The notes beneath the pieces are model-generated. The model ran no database searches and was not told the origin of the DNA. It saw nothing but the letters and a program-made list of their open reading frames with translations. A DNA stretch of 64,000 nucleotides from Actinomycetota bacterium. GTDB lineage: Bacteria; Actinomycetota; Thermoleophilia; Solirubrobacterales; Solirubrobacteraceae. Both the position numbers and the translations under genes were made by a program. Shown here piece by piece: positions 56,541 through 64,000 of this stretch. The DNA is taken from the NCBI GenBank assembly GCA_005885515.1, contig VAWK01000050.1:1-64000 (forward strand). Direction: 5' to 3'. Within the stretch, counting starts at the first letter, position 1, and each line of letters starts with the position of its first letter.

Positions 56541-57134
56541 GTGCACGGCGCGGCGACACTGCTCTCCCCGATGCTGGCAGCGGAGAAGAGCAAAGTGCCC
56601 TTCTACATAGCGGGCGGGGTGCTGGCGACGTGGGCGGTCATCGTGTCGGTGCTGTTGGGCCTGCGCAAAGCCGACTTCCCGGGCAACCTCACGGGGCAGC
56701 GGGTGGTGCTCGCGATCAGCGGCGTGCTCGTTGCCGGCGCCATCTCGACGGCCGTAGTGACCTCGAGCTCGCCCGAGAAGGGCTTGGCGGTGAAGACGCC
56801 GCCGCCGCCGGCCAAGGCAGGCGCGGCACCCGCATCGAGCAAGGCCGCGACGAGCGCTGTCTCGCTGGCGGCCGATCCTGGCGGGCTGCTGAGCTTTGAC
56901 ACCAGGAAGCTCAACGCCAAGCCTGGGGCGGTGACGCTCACGTTCACCAACGCCTCGCAGCTCGAACACAACGTCACGATCGCCGCAGGAAGCAAGGTGC
57001 TGGGCGCCACGCCGACCTTCGCGAGCGGCTCGCGGACGCTGCGGCTGAAGCTCAAGCCGGGAAGCTATACCTTCTACTGCTCCGTCCCCGGGCATCGCCA
57101 GGCGGGGATGGAAGGCACCCTGAACGTCACATGA
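56541..57134 (+). CDS. Membrane-anchored cupredoxin
   Basis: 197 residues from GTG 56541 (ATG 56571 is possible). Two membrane helices (FYIAGGVLATWAVIVSVLLGL and VVLAISGVLVAGAISTAVV), a Pro/Ala linker, and a C-terminal cupredoxin domain (~105-197). The type-1 copper ligands are visible: His in LEHNVTIA and Cys/His/Met in YCSVPGHRQAGM. It is probably a small electron carrier outside the membrane. ATGA overlap with the glutaredoxin-like gene suggests linked redox roles. Confidence 0.88.
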   Translation: MHGAATLLSPMLAAEKSKVPFYIAGGVLATWAVIVSVLLGLRKADFPGNLTGQRVVLAISGVLVAGAISTAVVTSSSPEKGLAVKTPPPPAKAGAAPASSKAATSAVSLAADPGGLLSFDTRKLNAKPGAVTLTFTNASQLEHNVTIAAGSKVLGATPTFASGSRTLRLKLKPGSYTFYCSVPGHRQAGMEGTLNVT

Positions 57135-57412
57135 AGCTGTACGTCTGCTGGGGCACCTTTCCCTCCCCGAGGCCGGGCGGGCACCCGTGCGCCAACGCCT
57201 ACCACGCCTTGAGGGATGCCGGCCACGAGCCCGAGGTGATCAGGTCCTACGGGTTTGCGCCCCTGCCCGCGTTCCTCAACCAGACGCGCGGGCGCCGCGA
57301 GGTGGAGCAGCTCACCGGCAACCGCTGGGTGCCTACGCTGGTGCTAGATGACGGCGCCGTGATCGACGGCTCACGCGAGATCGTCGCCTGGGCGCACAGC
57401 CACCCGGCGTAG
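57131..57412 (+). CDS. Glutaredoxin/GST-N-like thioredoxin-fold protein
   Basis: 93 residues, starting [17 protein letters not shown]. The cis-Pro motif [10 protein letters not shown] and [12 protein letters not shown] fit the glutaredoxin or GST N-terminal fold. A single Cys follows the first strand (CWGTFPSP) and another is in [10 protein letters not shown], so a classic CxxC is absent. It is probably a redox or conjugation-type small protein of unknown partner. The next gene follows after 14 bp. Confidence 0.75.
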   Translation: MKLYVCWGTFPSPRPGGHPCANAYHALRDAGHEPEVIRSYGFAPLPAFLNQTRGRREVEQLTGNRWVPTLVLDDGAVIDGSREIVAWAHSHPA

Positions 57413-57426
57413 ATGCGAGACGGCGA

Positions 57427-58104
57427 ATGGACGTAATTACCTCACTCGATCAGGCGCGGGCCGAGATCGACGTGCTCGAGCATCCCTTTTACCGGCGCTG
57501 GCGCAATGGCGAGCTGCGCCCTCAGGAGCTCTCGAGCTACGCGCACCAGTACGGCCACGCGGTGATCGCCCTCGCGCAAGCGTCGGGGCAGGCAGCCCGG
57601 CACGCCGACGCCGACCACGCGGACGCCTTACGCGCTCATGCGGTCGAGGAGGCTTCACACGTCGAGCTGTGGGACCGATTCGCGCGGGCTGCCGCTTTGC
57701 GGCCGCTGCGCGTTCGCGCGGCCGCGGCCGCCGAGACGCGCGAGTGCGCACGCTCGTGGACGGCGGGCGAGGATCAGCTCGAGCGCCTGGCGGTGCTGTA
57801 TGCGATCGAGGCCAGCCAGCCCGCGGTGTCGCGGACGAAGCTCGAAGGGCTGGTGCAGCACTACGGCTATGCCGTTGAAGGGCCAGCGGTCGAGTACTTC
57901 CGCGTCCACGCCGTGCGCGACCACGACCACGCCAGACTCGCGCGGGCGCTGATCGGGCAGCTGATCGAGCGGGCTACCGATGGCGGGCTGGCGACGTCAC
58001 GAATGGTCCGCCGCGCGCGCCGGGCGCTGCGGGGCAACTGGCGCCTGCTCGACGGCGTGGAGGCGACCGATCGGGGCGCGTCGGCGCTCGTCGGGGACGG
58101 TTAG
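57427..58104 (+). CDS. TenA/PqqC/CADD-like heme-oxygenase-fold protein
   Basis: 225 residues, all helical. [28 protein letters not shown] is the typical N-terminal helix pair of the TenA/CADD superfamily. [15 protein letters not shown] gives Glu and His ligand candidates and [14 protein letters not shown] supplies the third helix pair. Family members include di-iron enzymes (CADD) and the cofactor-free thiaminase TenA; this one looks closer to the iron-containing redox enzyme group. Its place after a cupredoxin and a glutaredoxin-like gene favours a redox role. Confidence 0.78.
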   Translation: MDVITSLDQARAEIDVLEHPFYRRWRNGELRPQELSSYAHQYGHAVIALAQASGQAARHADADHADALRAHAVEEASHVELWDRFARAAALRPLRVRAAAAAETRECARSWTAGEDQLERLAVLYAIEASQPAVSRTKLEGLVQHYGYAVEGPAVEYFRVHAVRDHDHARLARALIGQLIERATDGGLATSRMVRRARRALRGNWRLLDGVEATDRGASALVGDG

Positions 58105-58139
58105 ACCGCACCGCTCCGCGCGCCTGGCGGCAGCTGCGA

Positions 58140-58940
58140 TCAGCCTTTTCGGGAGCTCGCGCTGGGGGGGCTTGCAGCGCGCGCGGTCTCACGACACAGG
58201 CGCCAGGCGAACAGCACGGCGGCGACGGAGGTGGCGAGGTTGAGGCTCGACACGCCCGCGCGCATGGGGATCGATATGCGCGCGTCGGCGCGCGAGCTGA
58301 GCTCGTCGCTGAGCCCGTAGCGCTCGCCGCCGAAGGCCAACAGCGCGCGCGGCGGCAGCGCGTCCGGCGCGATCGGGTCTCCGCCGGGATCGACCGCGAG
58401 CAACGGGCGAGCGCCCGATGCGAGCGCGCGCCGGATGTCGACGCGAAGCACCGGCAAGGCGTAGTGCAGGCCGGCGGAGCCCCGCAGCGCGTCGGCGTGC
58501 CAGGGATCATGACCGCCGCCCGTCAGCACGCCAGCGGCGTCGACGGCGGCGGCGACGCGGACGCAGGCGCCGATGTTGCCCAGATCGCGCGGGTCCTCGA
58601 GCAGGACGAGCGGCGCGGGGCGCGGGTCGGCGAGCACCGGTGCGAGCTCGAGCGCGGGGCGCTGGGCCAGGCTGATGACGCCGGTCGACGGTGCCCATGG
58701 CGCGAGCTGCGCGAAGACGGCCGGATCGACCGCGCGGGCGAGCGCGCGCACACGCGGCTGCACGTCCGCGGCGAGCTCCGCGGTGAGCCGGTCGAGCTGC
58801 TCGGCGTCGCTGCAGACGACCTCGAGAACGCGCGCGCCGAAGCGCAGCGCGTGCTTGAGAGCGTGAAGCCCCTCGAGCACCGCCAGCGAGCCATCGTGCC
58901 GCGCGCGGCCGAAGCGCGCGATGAGCGATCCGTCCTGCAC
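58140..58940 (-). CDS. TrmH/SpoU-family RNA 2'-O-methyltransferase
   Basis: 266 residues from GTG 58940 (VQDGSLIARFGRARHDGS). The frame is open further upstream through a 24-bp tandem repeat. The SpoU knot motifs are present: LVLLEDPRDLGNIGACVRVAAA (motif 1), LLAFGGERYGLSDEL (motif 2) and IPMRAGVSSLNLATSVAAVLFA (motif 3), with an N-terminal substrate-binding domain (VLEGLHALKHALRFGARVLEVVC). It methylates a ribose of tRNA or rRNA; the target is unknown. Confidence 0.9.
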   Translation of the reverse strand: MQDGSLIARFGRARHDGSLAVLEGLHALKHALRFGARVLEVVCSDAEQLDRLTAELAADVQPRVRALARAVDPAVFAQLAPWAPSTGVISLAQRPALELAPVLADPRPAPLVLLEDPRDLGNIGACVRVAAAVDAAGVLTGGGHDPWHADALRGSAGLHYALPVLRVDIRRALASGARPLLAVDPGGDPIAPDALPPRALLAFGGERYGLSDELSSRADARISIPMRAGVSSLNLATSVAAVLFAWRLCRETARAASPPSASSRKG

Positions 58941-58977
58941 GCGCCGATGATCGCCGTCCTGCACGTGCCGATGATCG
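58930..58977. repeat. 24-bp tandem repeat at the SpoU gene start
   Basis: Two adjacent 24-bp units (58930-58953 and 58954-58977) differ at one base (CACGCG vs CACGTG). In the SpoU frame they encode two 8-residue repeats, DHRHVQDG and DHRRVQDG, and each supplies a GTG codon, so the duplication also duplicated the candidate start. Confidence 0.85.
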
Positions 58978-59088
58978 CAAGAACATCGACTGGCACCCGC
59001 GGGGAAGCGATGGCGCACGACCGGAACGCGCGGCCGCGATCGCGCGCCGGACGCCGCCCGCGGCTGCGGCGCAGATATTTTGGTTGCC

Positions 59089-59760
59089 ATGCCCGAGGCT
59101 CCGACCCCTGCCAGGGATCCCGCCGCCACCGGCGGGCTTCCCTCACCGAGCGCCGCTGCCTCGCGCCGTGGCCGGCGCGCGGCAGCCACGCGCGAGGATG
59201 TGCTGGCGCTGGTCATGCACCGCTACCTGCGCGGGCTGCGCGTGGACGTGCAGGCGATCGCCGCCGAGCTGGGGCTCGGCCGCACGACCATCTACCGCTG
59301 GTTCGGCTCGCGCGAGGAGCTGATAGGCGAGGTGGTCGTCCGGGCGGCCGAACCGGTGCTCGCGGAAGCACGCAGCGGCGCGCGCGGCGAGGGCGCCGAG
59401 GCGCTGCTTGACACGTTCGACCGCTTCAACCGCAGCATCGCCGCGAGCACGGCGCTGCGGCGGTTCATCGAGCGCGAGCGCGAGGCCGCGCTGCGGGTGA
59501 TCACCTCTTCGGGCGGACAGGTGCAGCCGCGAATCGTGGCCATGATCACGGCGCTCATCGCCGCAGAGGTGAGTGCCGGCGCGTACGAGCCGCCGCTGGA
59601 GCCGGCAACGCTCGCCTACGCGATCGTGCGACTCGCGGAGGCATTCCTGTACAACGACGCCGCCGTCGGCATTCGCGGCGACGTCGATCGCCTGCGCGAG
59701 GTCGAGGCCGCTATGCTCGGCCTGAAGACGGCTCGCACGCGCCATCCGAGACGCAGATGA
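59089..59760 (+). CDS. TetR-family transcriptional regulator (QsdR-like)
   Basis: About 223 residues from ATG 59089 (the frame opens at TTG 59080). The N-terminal helix-turn-helix is REDVLALVMHRYLRGLRVDVQAIAAELGLGRTTIYRWFGSREEL. The C-terminal ligand domain (FNRSIAASTALRRFIEREREAALRVITSSGG) resembles QsdR-type regulators. It overlaps the dioxygenase gene (ATGA) and probably controls it. The upstream gap to the divergent SpoU gene would hold the shared promoter. Confidence 0.85.
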   Translation: MPEAPTPARDPAATGGLPSPSAAASRRGRRAAATREDVLALVMHRYLRGLRVDVQAIAAELGLGRTTIYRWFGSREELIGEVVVRAAEPVLAEARSGARGEGAEALLDTFDRFNRSIAASTALRRFIEREREAALRVITSSGGQVQPRIVAMITALIAAEVSAGAYEPPLEPATLAYAIVRLAEAFLYNDAAVGIRGDVDRLREVEAAMLGLKTARTRHPRRR

Positions 59761-60698
59761 AGCTCGAGGGCATCCACCACATCACGGCGATCACCGCCGA
59801 CGCGCCCGGCAACGTCGAGTTCTACGCGGGCGTGTTGGGCCTGCGGCTGGTGAAGAAGAGCGTCAACCAGGACGACCCGAGCGTCTACCACCTGTTCTAT
59901 GGCGACGAGGAGGGCTCGCCGGGCGCCGATCTGACGTTCTTCGAGTATCCCGCGATCGCCCGCGGGCGGGCGGGCGCCGGGATGGTCCATCGGATCGTGT
60001 GGAGGGTGGCGTCAGGAGAGGCGCTGGACTTCTGGCAGGAGCGCCTGCTGGCGGCGGGAACGCCGGCACGGCGGGCGAATGACAGCCTTCTGTTCGCGGA
60101 CCCGGAGGGTCTCGAGCACGAGCTGCTGATCTCCTCAAGCGCGGATCCGCCACTGCGCGCGAGGACGCCGCAGATCGACGGCGAGAACGCGCTGATGGGC
60201 TTTGAGGGCGTGCGCGCCTACGACGGCGATCCCGCCCGCAGCGCCGGCCTGCTCCGCGACACGCTCGGTTTCAGTGGCGGCGATGCGAGCGGGCGCTGGG
60301 AGGTGCGGGGCGCTGAACGCGGAAGCTTCTACGCATACGACGCGCCGCCCGGCACCGAGGCGATCCAGGGCGCGGGCAGCGTGCACCACGTCGCGTTCGC
60401 CTGCCGGCCCGAGGAGCAGGCGGAGTGGCGGGCGCGCGTGGCCGCCGCCGGCGCGCGCCCGACGGAGGTGATCGACCGCTTCTACTTCCGCTCGATCTAC
60501 TTTCGCGAGCCGAGCGGCGTGCTGTTCGAGATCGCGACGATCGGCCCCGGCTTCGCGGTCGACGAGGACGAGGCTCACCTGGGGGAGCACCTGTCGTTGC
60601 CGCCGCGCCTGGAGCCGCTGCGCGACCGCTTGGAGAGCACGCTCACGCCGCTGCCCAACCCGCGGCTGGCGCTCGAATCGCAGTCACCGCGCGGCTAG
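59757..60698 (+). CDS. Ring-cleaving extradiol dioxygenase-like protein (two glyoxalase folds)
   Basis: 313 residues. MKLEGIHHITAITADAPGNVEFYAGVLGLRLVKKSVN is the N-terminal glyoxalase unit with the first metal His. The second unit has GSVHHVAFACRPEEQ (His) and SIYFREPSGVLFEIATIGPGF (Glu), completing the 2-His-1-carboxylate site. Homologues (MhqO type) cleave hydroquinones or catechols. It is translationally coupled to the TetR regulator, which suggests induction by a quinone or aromatic compound. Confidence 0.88.
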   Translation: MKLEGIHHITAITADAPGNVEFYAGVLGLRLVKKSVNQDDPSVYHLFYGDEEGSPGADLTFFEYPAIARGRAGAGMVHRIVWRVASGEALDFWQERLLAAGTPARRANDSLLFADPEGLEHELLISSSADPPLRARTPQIDGENALMGFEGVRAYDGDPARSAGLLRDTLGFSGGDASGRWEVRGAERGSFYAYDAPPGTEAIQGAGSVHHVAFACRPEEQAEWRARVAAAGARPTEVIDRFYFRSIYFREPSGVLFEIATIGPGFAVDEDEAHLGEHLSLPPRLEPLRDRLESTLTPLPNPRLALESQSPRG

Positions 60699-60749
60699 GG
60701 AACAGCGCTCGGTTGCACGGCTCCCGGCGCGGCGCGTGCCCGCTGGGCG

Positions 60750-61469
60750 TCAGCTGCCAGCGGCGAAGGACGGCTCGACCAATGACTCGCGCGCGCGCCA
60801 CTCTCGGAGCACCTCGAGCGATCCGTCGATGATGCGGTTGAGGAACTCGGTGCGATCGTTCACGTGCGGGAACGGAGCATCCGGAACGGCCAGCTCGAGG
60901 AAGTCGCACAGCGGCTCCCAGCCTTCCTCCACGCGCCACACCAGCAGGCGCTCGGCGGGGACGGTCCGCTGGACCTCCTCGTTGTGGCGGTGCATCGTGT
61001 CGATCAGCTGATCGGGCTCGTCGTGTCCGGCGGAGAACGTGCCCTGCTCCTCCCACACGAGGCGGTCGATCATTTTCAAGAACCCCCTCCAGCGAGGGTC
61101 CACGTGTGCTTGGGCGCTTGACAGCAGACGGATCAGCGACTCGCCATGACGCACCGCCCACACGGTCTGGCGCATGCTGCGCTCCCAGCCCTGCGGATCG
61201 CGCACGCTGAGCAGGACCTTGGCCTCCGGGTAGAAGTCCATCAACTCGCGGTAGAAGTAGCCACCCGGCCAGTCGACGGTCGAGTTGAAGCCATCGAAGA
61301 TCTCCGTCCACGGCTGCTCGCCGTCGAGCGCCCGCTCCCACAGCTGCGCCTGATCGAGATCGGCGAGCACGTCGACCATGTGGTAACAGGGCCCCACTCC
61401 GAGCATCTCCAACGCCACCTTCTGCGTGAGCGTGCCCGTGCGCGGCATGCCCGCTCCTATGAGCTTCAT
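60750..61469 (-). CDS. Sulfotransferase-family protein
   Basis: 239 residues from ATG 61469, fixed by GGGAGCAG a few bases before (the frame is open 37 codons higher). MKLIGAGMPRTGTLTQKVAL holds the PAPS-binding P-loop-like motif. VLLSVRDPQGWERSM corresponds to the 3'-phosphate loop and LLVWRVEEGWEPLCDFL to the C-terminal motif. This matches the group annotated sulfotransferase family / P-loop protein in actinobacteria and fungi; the acceptor is unknown. Confidence 0.85.
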   Translation of the reverse strand: MKLIGAGMPRTGTLTQKVALEMLGVGPCYHMVDVLADLDQAQLWERALDGEQPWTEIFDGFNSTVDWPGGYFYRELMDFYPEAKVLLSVRDPQGWERSMRQTVWAVRHGESLIRLLSSAQAHVDPRWRGFLKMIDRLVWEEQGTFSAGHDEPDQLIDTMHRHNEEVQRTVPAERLLVWRVEEGWEPLCDFLELAVPDAPFPHVNDRTEFLNRIIDGSLEVLREWRARESLVEPSFAAGS

Positions 61470-61646
61470 CGCTGCTCCCTTGGGCTCGTTGTGTAGTCGC
61501 CGGCTGTGCGCTGGCAACTGCGTGCGCCGCCGCCATGACCCTGGTTCCGTCGGCGTGGCGCGGGCGCCAGCCCGCGGCACTCTAACGGAGATACGCCTAC
61601 AGGTTGGCCGGTGGGCGAGCGTGCGACTCGCAACCCGACCTTGGCC

Positions 61647-62168
61647 TCACTGCCTCCACTTGATCGTGCAGCCGACCGGCGGCGTTTCGGCGCGATCGGG
61701 AGAGTTGCCCGCGAGCACCGCGTCGAGCGCCGCGCGCAGCCAGGCGGCGTTCTGCGCGGGATCGTCGTGGTCTTGGTCCGGTGCGCCGCGGTAGCGCACG
61801 ATTCCACCCGAGTCGACGACGAACACGTCGGGGGTGGTCTTGGCGTCGTAGGCTCGCGCGACCGCCTGTGACTCGTCGCGCAGGTAGGGCACGCCGCCGA
61901 ACTCTCCGTCGCGCACGCGCGCGCGCATCGCCTCGAGCGAGTCGCGCGGGTAGCGCTCGGCGTCGTTGGGGTTGATCGCCAGGACGCGCACCTCGCGCGG
62001 CGCGTAGTCCCTCGCCACGGCGATGATGCGCTCGTGCCAAGCGAGGGCATACGGGCAGTGGTTGCACGTGAAGCACACCACCGTCGGCCCCGCCCCGTCG
62101 AGCGCGTGTGTGTTGCCGCTCGTGTCGGGCAGCGAAAATGACGGCGCTCGCTCGCCGACCGCGGTCAC
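61647..62168 (-). CDS. Thioredoxin-like redoxin (AhpC/TSA-type) with CxxC
   Basis: 173 residues from GTG 62168. Peroxiredoxin-like start VGERAPSFSLPDTSGNTHAL, active-site VVCFTCNHCPYALAWHERI (CNHC), LAINPNDAERYPRDSLEAM, cis-Pro TTPDVFVVDSGGIVRYRG. It probably catalyses thiol-disulfide exchange or peroxide reduction. It overlaps the upstream small gene by 4 nt, so the two are an operon. Confidence 0.87.
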   Translation of the reverse strand: MTAVGERAPSFSLPDTSGNTHALDGAGPTVVCFTCNHCPYALAWHERIIAVARDYAPREVRVLAINPNDAERYPRDSLEAMRARVRDGEFGGVPYLRDESQAVARAYDAKTTPDVFVVDSGGIVRYRGAPDQDHDDPAQNAAWLRAALDAVLAGNSPDRAETPPVGCTIKWRQ

Positions 62169-62512
62169 GCGTAGCTGCCCTCGTGCGTCGCGTGCGCGGC
62201 CTTTGCCGCCGCGCGCACCGCGTCGCGGACGTCGGCGGGATCGGGCGTGGGCGAGTAGCGCCCGTCGCGCCGTCTGTAGACACGACAGGTGAGGCCGACC
62301 GGCTCGCCCGCCGGCGGCTGCACGTCACGCCCGTCGATGCGAATGGTAGGCGAGCCGACAAAGCCCTCCGCCTGGGCATCGCCCTCGGTCCGGACCTCGC
62401 GCACGATCACGGCGTCCGGGTCAAGCCCGGTCTCGGCGAGCACCGCTCGCAGGTCGCTGAGCGCGGCCGGGTGTGAGGGGCAGCCCGCCCAGAACAGCAG
62501 CTCGACACGCAT
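62165..62512 (-). CDS. Small thioredoxin-fold protein
   Basis: 115 residues. MRVELLFWAGCPSHPAALSD has a single Cys in place of CxxC, and GFVGSPTIRIDGRDVQP is the cis-Pro region. CRVYRRRDGRYSPTPDPADV follows. The family is often found next to mercury or redox genes; no mercury genes are seen here. Its stop overlaps the start of the redoxin gene, so a joint redox role is likely. Confidence 0.75.
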   Translation of the reverse strand: MRVELLFWAGCPSHPAALSDLRAVLAETGLDPDAVIVREVRTEGDAQAEGFVGSPTIRIDGRDVQPPAGEPVGLTCRVYRRRDGRYSPTPDPADVRDAVRAAAKAAHATHEGSYA

Positions 62513-62661
62513 CAGCCCAGCTTAGCCATGCCGGAAGCGCGCCTGGCGCGCGCGCCCTGCGGCGGCTGGCGACGGCGTTTTTGCCGCAGCTTGCTTGAAG
62601 CCCGCTCGCTCGGGTAGGGAGGTCTCTGAACTGCCCGATTTTCAAGTGAAGGAGCAGCGGC

Positions 62662-63405
62662 ATGAGCACTACCGAGACGCCCACACGCGATGCGAAGCTC
62701 GTCCAATACCTCGGCGAGGCGTTGGGCAACGAGAAGCGTCTGGAGACCGCGCTGCAAGCGCACATCGGGATGACCACCCGGGCTCCCTACAAGCGGCGCC
62801 TGAGCCAGCACCTGGCTGAAACCAAGCGTCACGCGACCAACCTGAAACGACGCATCAAGCAGCTCGGCGGCCCGTCGGATCCGATACCGGCGCCGCTGGT
62901 GGATGCGGCGGGCGCCGTGGTCGGCCGCGCGCACAAGGCCACAGCGCTCGCGCAGGGTCCCCTGCACGCGCTGCGTGGAACCGGTGAGGCCGAGCGGCAG
63001 CTCAAGAACGCGAAGACCGAGTACGCCGAGGAGGCGCAGGAGATCGGGATGTACTCGGCAATCGAGGCCCTGGCGGTGGCGGTCGCCGACAAAGAGACCG
63101 CGCAGCTCGCGCGCGAGATCCTGCGCGACGAGCGTCGCATGTTCGCGTTTCTCGCACGCGAGATCCCGCGGCTGACGACCGCGGTCGCTCGCGCCGAGAT
63201 CCCCGCGCGGCAGCGCGACGGCGCGGCCGGTGGAGCATCGCGCAAAGCCAAAGGCCGGCGCGGCGCCGCGGCGCACAGCACGCCGCGCCGCACCAGCGCG
63301 CGCAGCAGCACCAGCGCGCGCAGCAGCAGCACGCGGCGCAACGGGGCTCGGCGGAGCCCGCGCGTGCGTGCGCAGCGCGGGCGGGCGCAGCTGACGTCGC
63401 GCTAG
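62662..63405 (+). CDS. DUF892 ferritin-like protein with histone-like basic tail
   Basis: 247 residues from ATG 62662, preceded by AAGGAG. Residues 1-175 form a four-helix ferritin-like domain of the YciE/DUF892 type (KLVQYLGEALGNEKRLETALQAHI, YAEEAQEIGMYSAIEALAVAVAD, LAREILRDERRMFAFL). Residues ~185-247 are Arg/Ser/Ala/Lys-rich repeats (RTSARSSTSARSSSTRRNGA), resembling basic DNA-binding tails. Stress-linked DNA or RNA protection, Dps-like, is an inference. The gap 62513-62661 shows only the ribosome site and no clear terminator. Confidence 0.8.
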   Translation: MSTTETPTRDAKLVQYLGEALGNEKRLETALQAHIGMTTRAPYKRRLSQHLAETKRHATNLKRRIKQLGGPSDPIPAPLVDAAGAVVGRAHKATALAQGPLHALRGTGEAERQLKNAKTEYAEEAQEIGMYSAIEALAVAVADKETAQLAREILRDERRMFAFLAREIPRLTTAVARAEIPARQRDGAAGGASRKAKGRRGAAAHSTPRRTSARSSTSARSSSTRRNGARRSPRVRAQRGRAQLTSR

Positions 63406-63415
63406 GCTGCAACGC

Positions 63416-63715
63416 ATGAAGGGCGATCGGGTGGAGATCGTGATCGCCGCAGACGACGGCTCGCGCGCGTACGAGATCACCGCCACGCGCGCGGGCCGCC
63501 GGGTGGAGACCACAACGGCGCGGGGTGTGGTGGAGGTCGCCGAGGTGACCCGCAGCGGCGAGCCCGTACGCAGGGCGAGGTTCATGGCCAGTCGCGTGCT
63601 GGCGCTGGTCGAGCATCCGGCGAGCGAGGCTCGCGCCAGAAGCGAGTCCGCAGATGACCAGCTTCAGGAGCAGCTTCCCGCGGCCGGGGACGCTCCCGGG
63701 CTCGGTTGGAGCTGA
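63416..63715 (+). CDS. Small protein of unknown function
   Basis: A 99-residue protein 10 bp after the ferritin-like gene. The first ~65 residues are beta-rich (DRVEIVIAADDGSRAYEITA, RRVETTTARGVVEVAEVTRSG), then a charged, probably disordered tail. I do not recognise it. Its GC-rich codon use and position suggest it is real and cotranscribed with the DUF892 gene. Confidence 0.6.
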   Translation: MKGDRVEIVIAADDGSRAYEITATRAGRRVETTTARGVVEVAEVTRSGEPVRRARFMASRVLALVEHPASEARARSESADDQLQEQLPAAGDAPGLGWS

Positions 63716-63795
63716 GGCACAGGGCCAAGGGGATCGCGGAGCGCGTGCGTGCCACGCGGCGGCCACGGGATCGCTGCGATCATGTGGCGCCTCCG

Positions 63796-64000
63796 ATGCC
63801 GGCTCGACAAGATGGCCAAGACGGCGCCAGCGTCGTCGCCGCACACGACGTGACGCGCCGCTATGGCGCGGATGCCACCCTGGTCGATGCGCTGCGTGGC
63901 GTCTCGCTCGATGTGTGCGCCGGCGAGCTCGTGGCGGTGATGGGACCGTCGGGGTCGGGCAAGTCGACGCTGATGCATGCGCTGGCCGGTCTTGACAAGC
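63796..64000 (+). CDS. ABC transporter ATP-binding protein (LolD/MacB-like), 5' part only
   Basis: From ATG 63796 the frame runs off the right edge after 68 residues. HDVTRRYGADATLVDALRGVSLDVCAGELVAVMGPSGSGKST shows the A-loop Tyr, the first strands and Walker A of an ABC ATPase, closest to FtsE/LolD/MacB-type exporters (ALRGVSLDV... GELVAVMGPSGSGKSTLMHALAGLD). The signature and Walker B lie outside the window. Confidence 0.9.
   Translation, partial: MPARQDGQDGASVVAAHDVTRRYGADATLVDALRGVSLDVCAGELVAVMGPSGSGKSTLMHALAGLDK

Overview
This is a chromosomal-origin region of a very GC-rich actinobacterium. The order rpmH-rnpA-yidD-yidC-jag-rsmG-parA-parB on the minus strand, divergent from dnaA-dnaN-recF-dciA-gyrB-gyrA on the plus strand, is the classic origin layout. 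GC-rich codon use, the FHA/PP2C/PBP/PASTA-kinase operon and the general look of the proteins suggest Thermoleophilia (Solirubrobacterales-like). The class-level placement is an impression from protein style; no 16S gene is present.

Layout. 1-2397: a secreted peptidoglycan-binding or hydrolysing protein running off the left edge. 2398-3160: a tRNA-Ile(GAT) gene, a decayed tRNA-like copy and a truncated IS66-type transposase start, probably an old integration scar. 3239-10149: GNAT, methyltransferase, parBA, rsmG, a small LAGLIDADG-like gene, two parS-like repeats, jag, yidC, yidD, rnpA, rpmH. 10150-14607: dnaA, a candidate origin segment, dnaN, recF, dciA. 14804-21463: gyrB carrying a 572-residue intein, and a gyrA whose reading frame is broken by an internal deletion. 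21635-24859: CAP-domain protein, a short leader ORF with a structured RNA-like segment, HNH endonuclease, pheA and a DUF4446 membrane protein. 24968-36932: a CARDB-like membrane protein, then an operon of membrane Ser/Thr kinase, FhaA, FhaB, PstP, PbpA, PASTA kinase and Ddl, and a further Ser/Thr kinase on the other strand. 37005-52530: UppP, DedA and a large surface-polysaccharide region (DUF354, CapD-type dehydratase, ligase/polymerase, flippase, four glycosyl or sugar transferases, ATP-grasp), interrupted by a LytR_C protein and a phosphosulfolactate-synthase homologue. 52569-64000: mixed metabolic genes (hydrolases, SDR, cupredoxin, TenA-like, SpoU methyltransferase, TetR/dioxygenase pair, sulfotransferase, thioredoxin-like pair, ferritin-like protein) and the start of an ABC ATPase.

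How they fit together. The first half couples replication, segregation, membrane-protein insertion and topology control. The second half is cell-envelope construction and its phospho-signalling control. Most genes are packed with 4-nt start/stop overlaps, so they probably form long operons.

Most notable: two identical parS-like sites whose half-sites are 13 bp apart; a Ser1 intein with an inserted helix-turn-helix at the GyrB TDADVDG motif; a gyrA deletion; a zinc-ribbon gene broken by a perfect 8-bp tandem duplication plus an in-frame stop; a tiny leader ORF followed by a well-paired RNA element with no downstream gene; and a tRNA/IS66 integration fossil.
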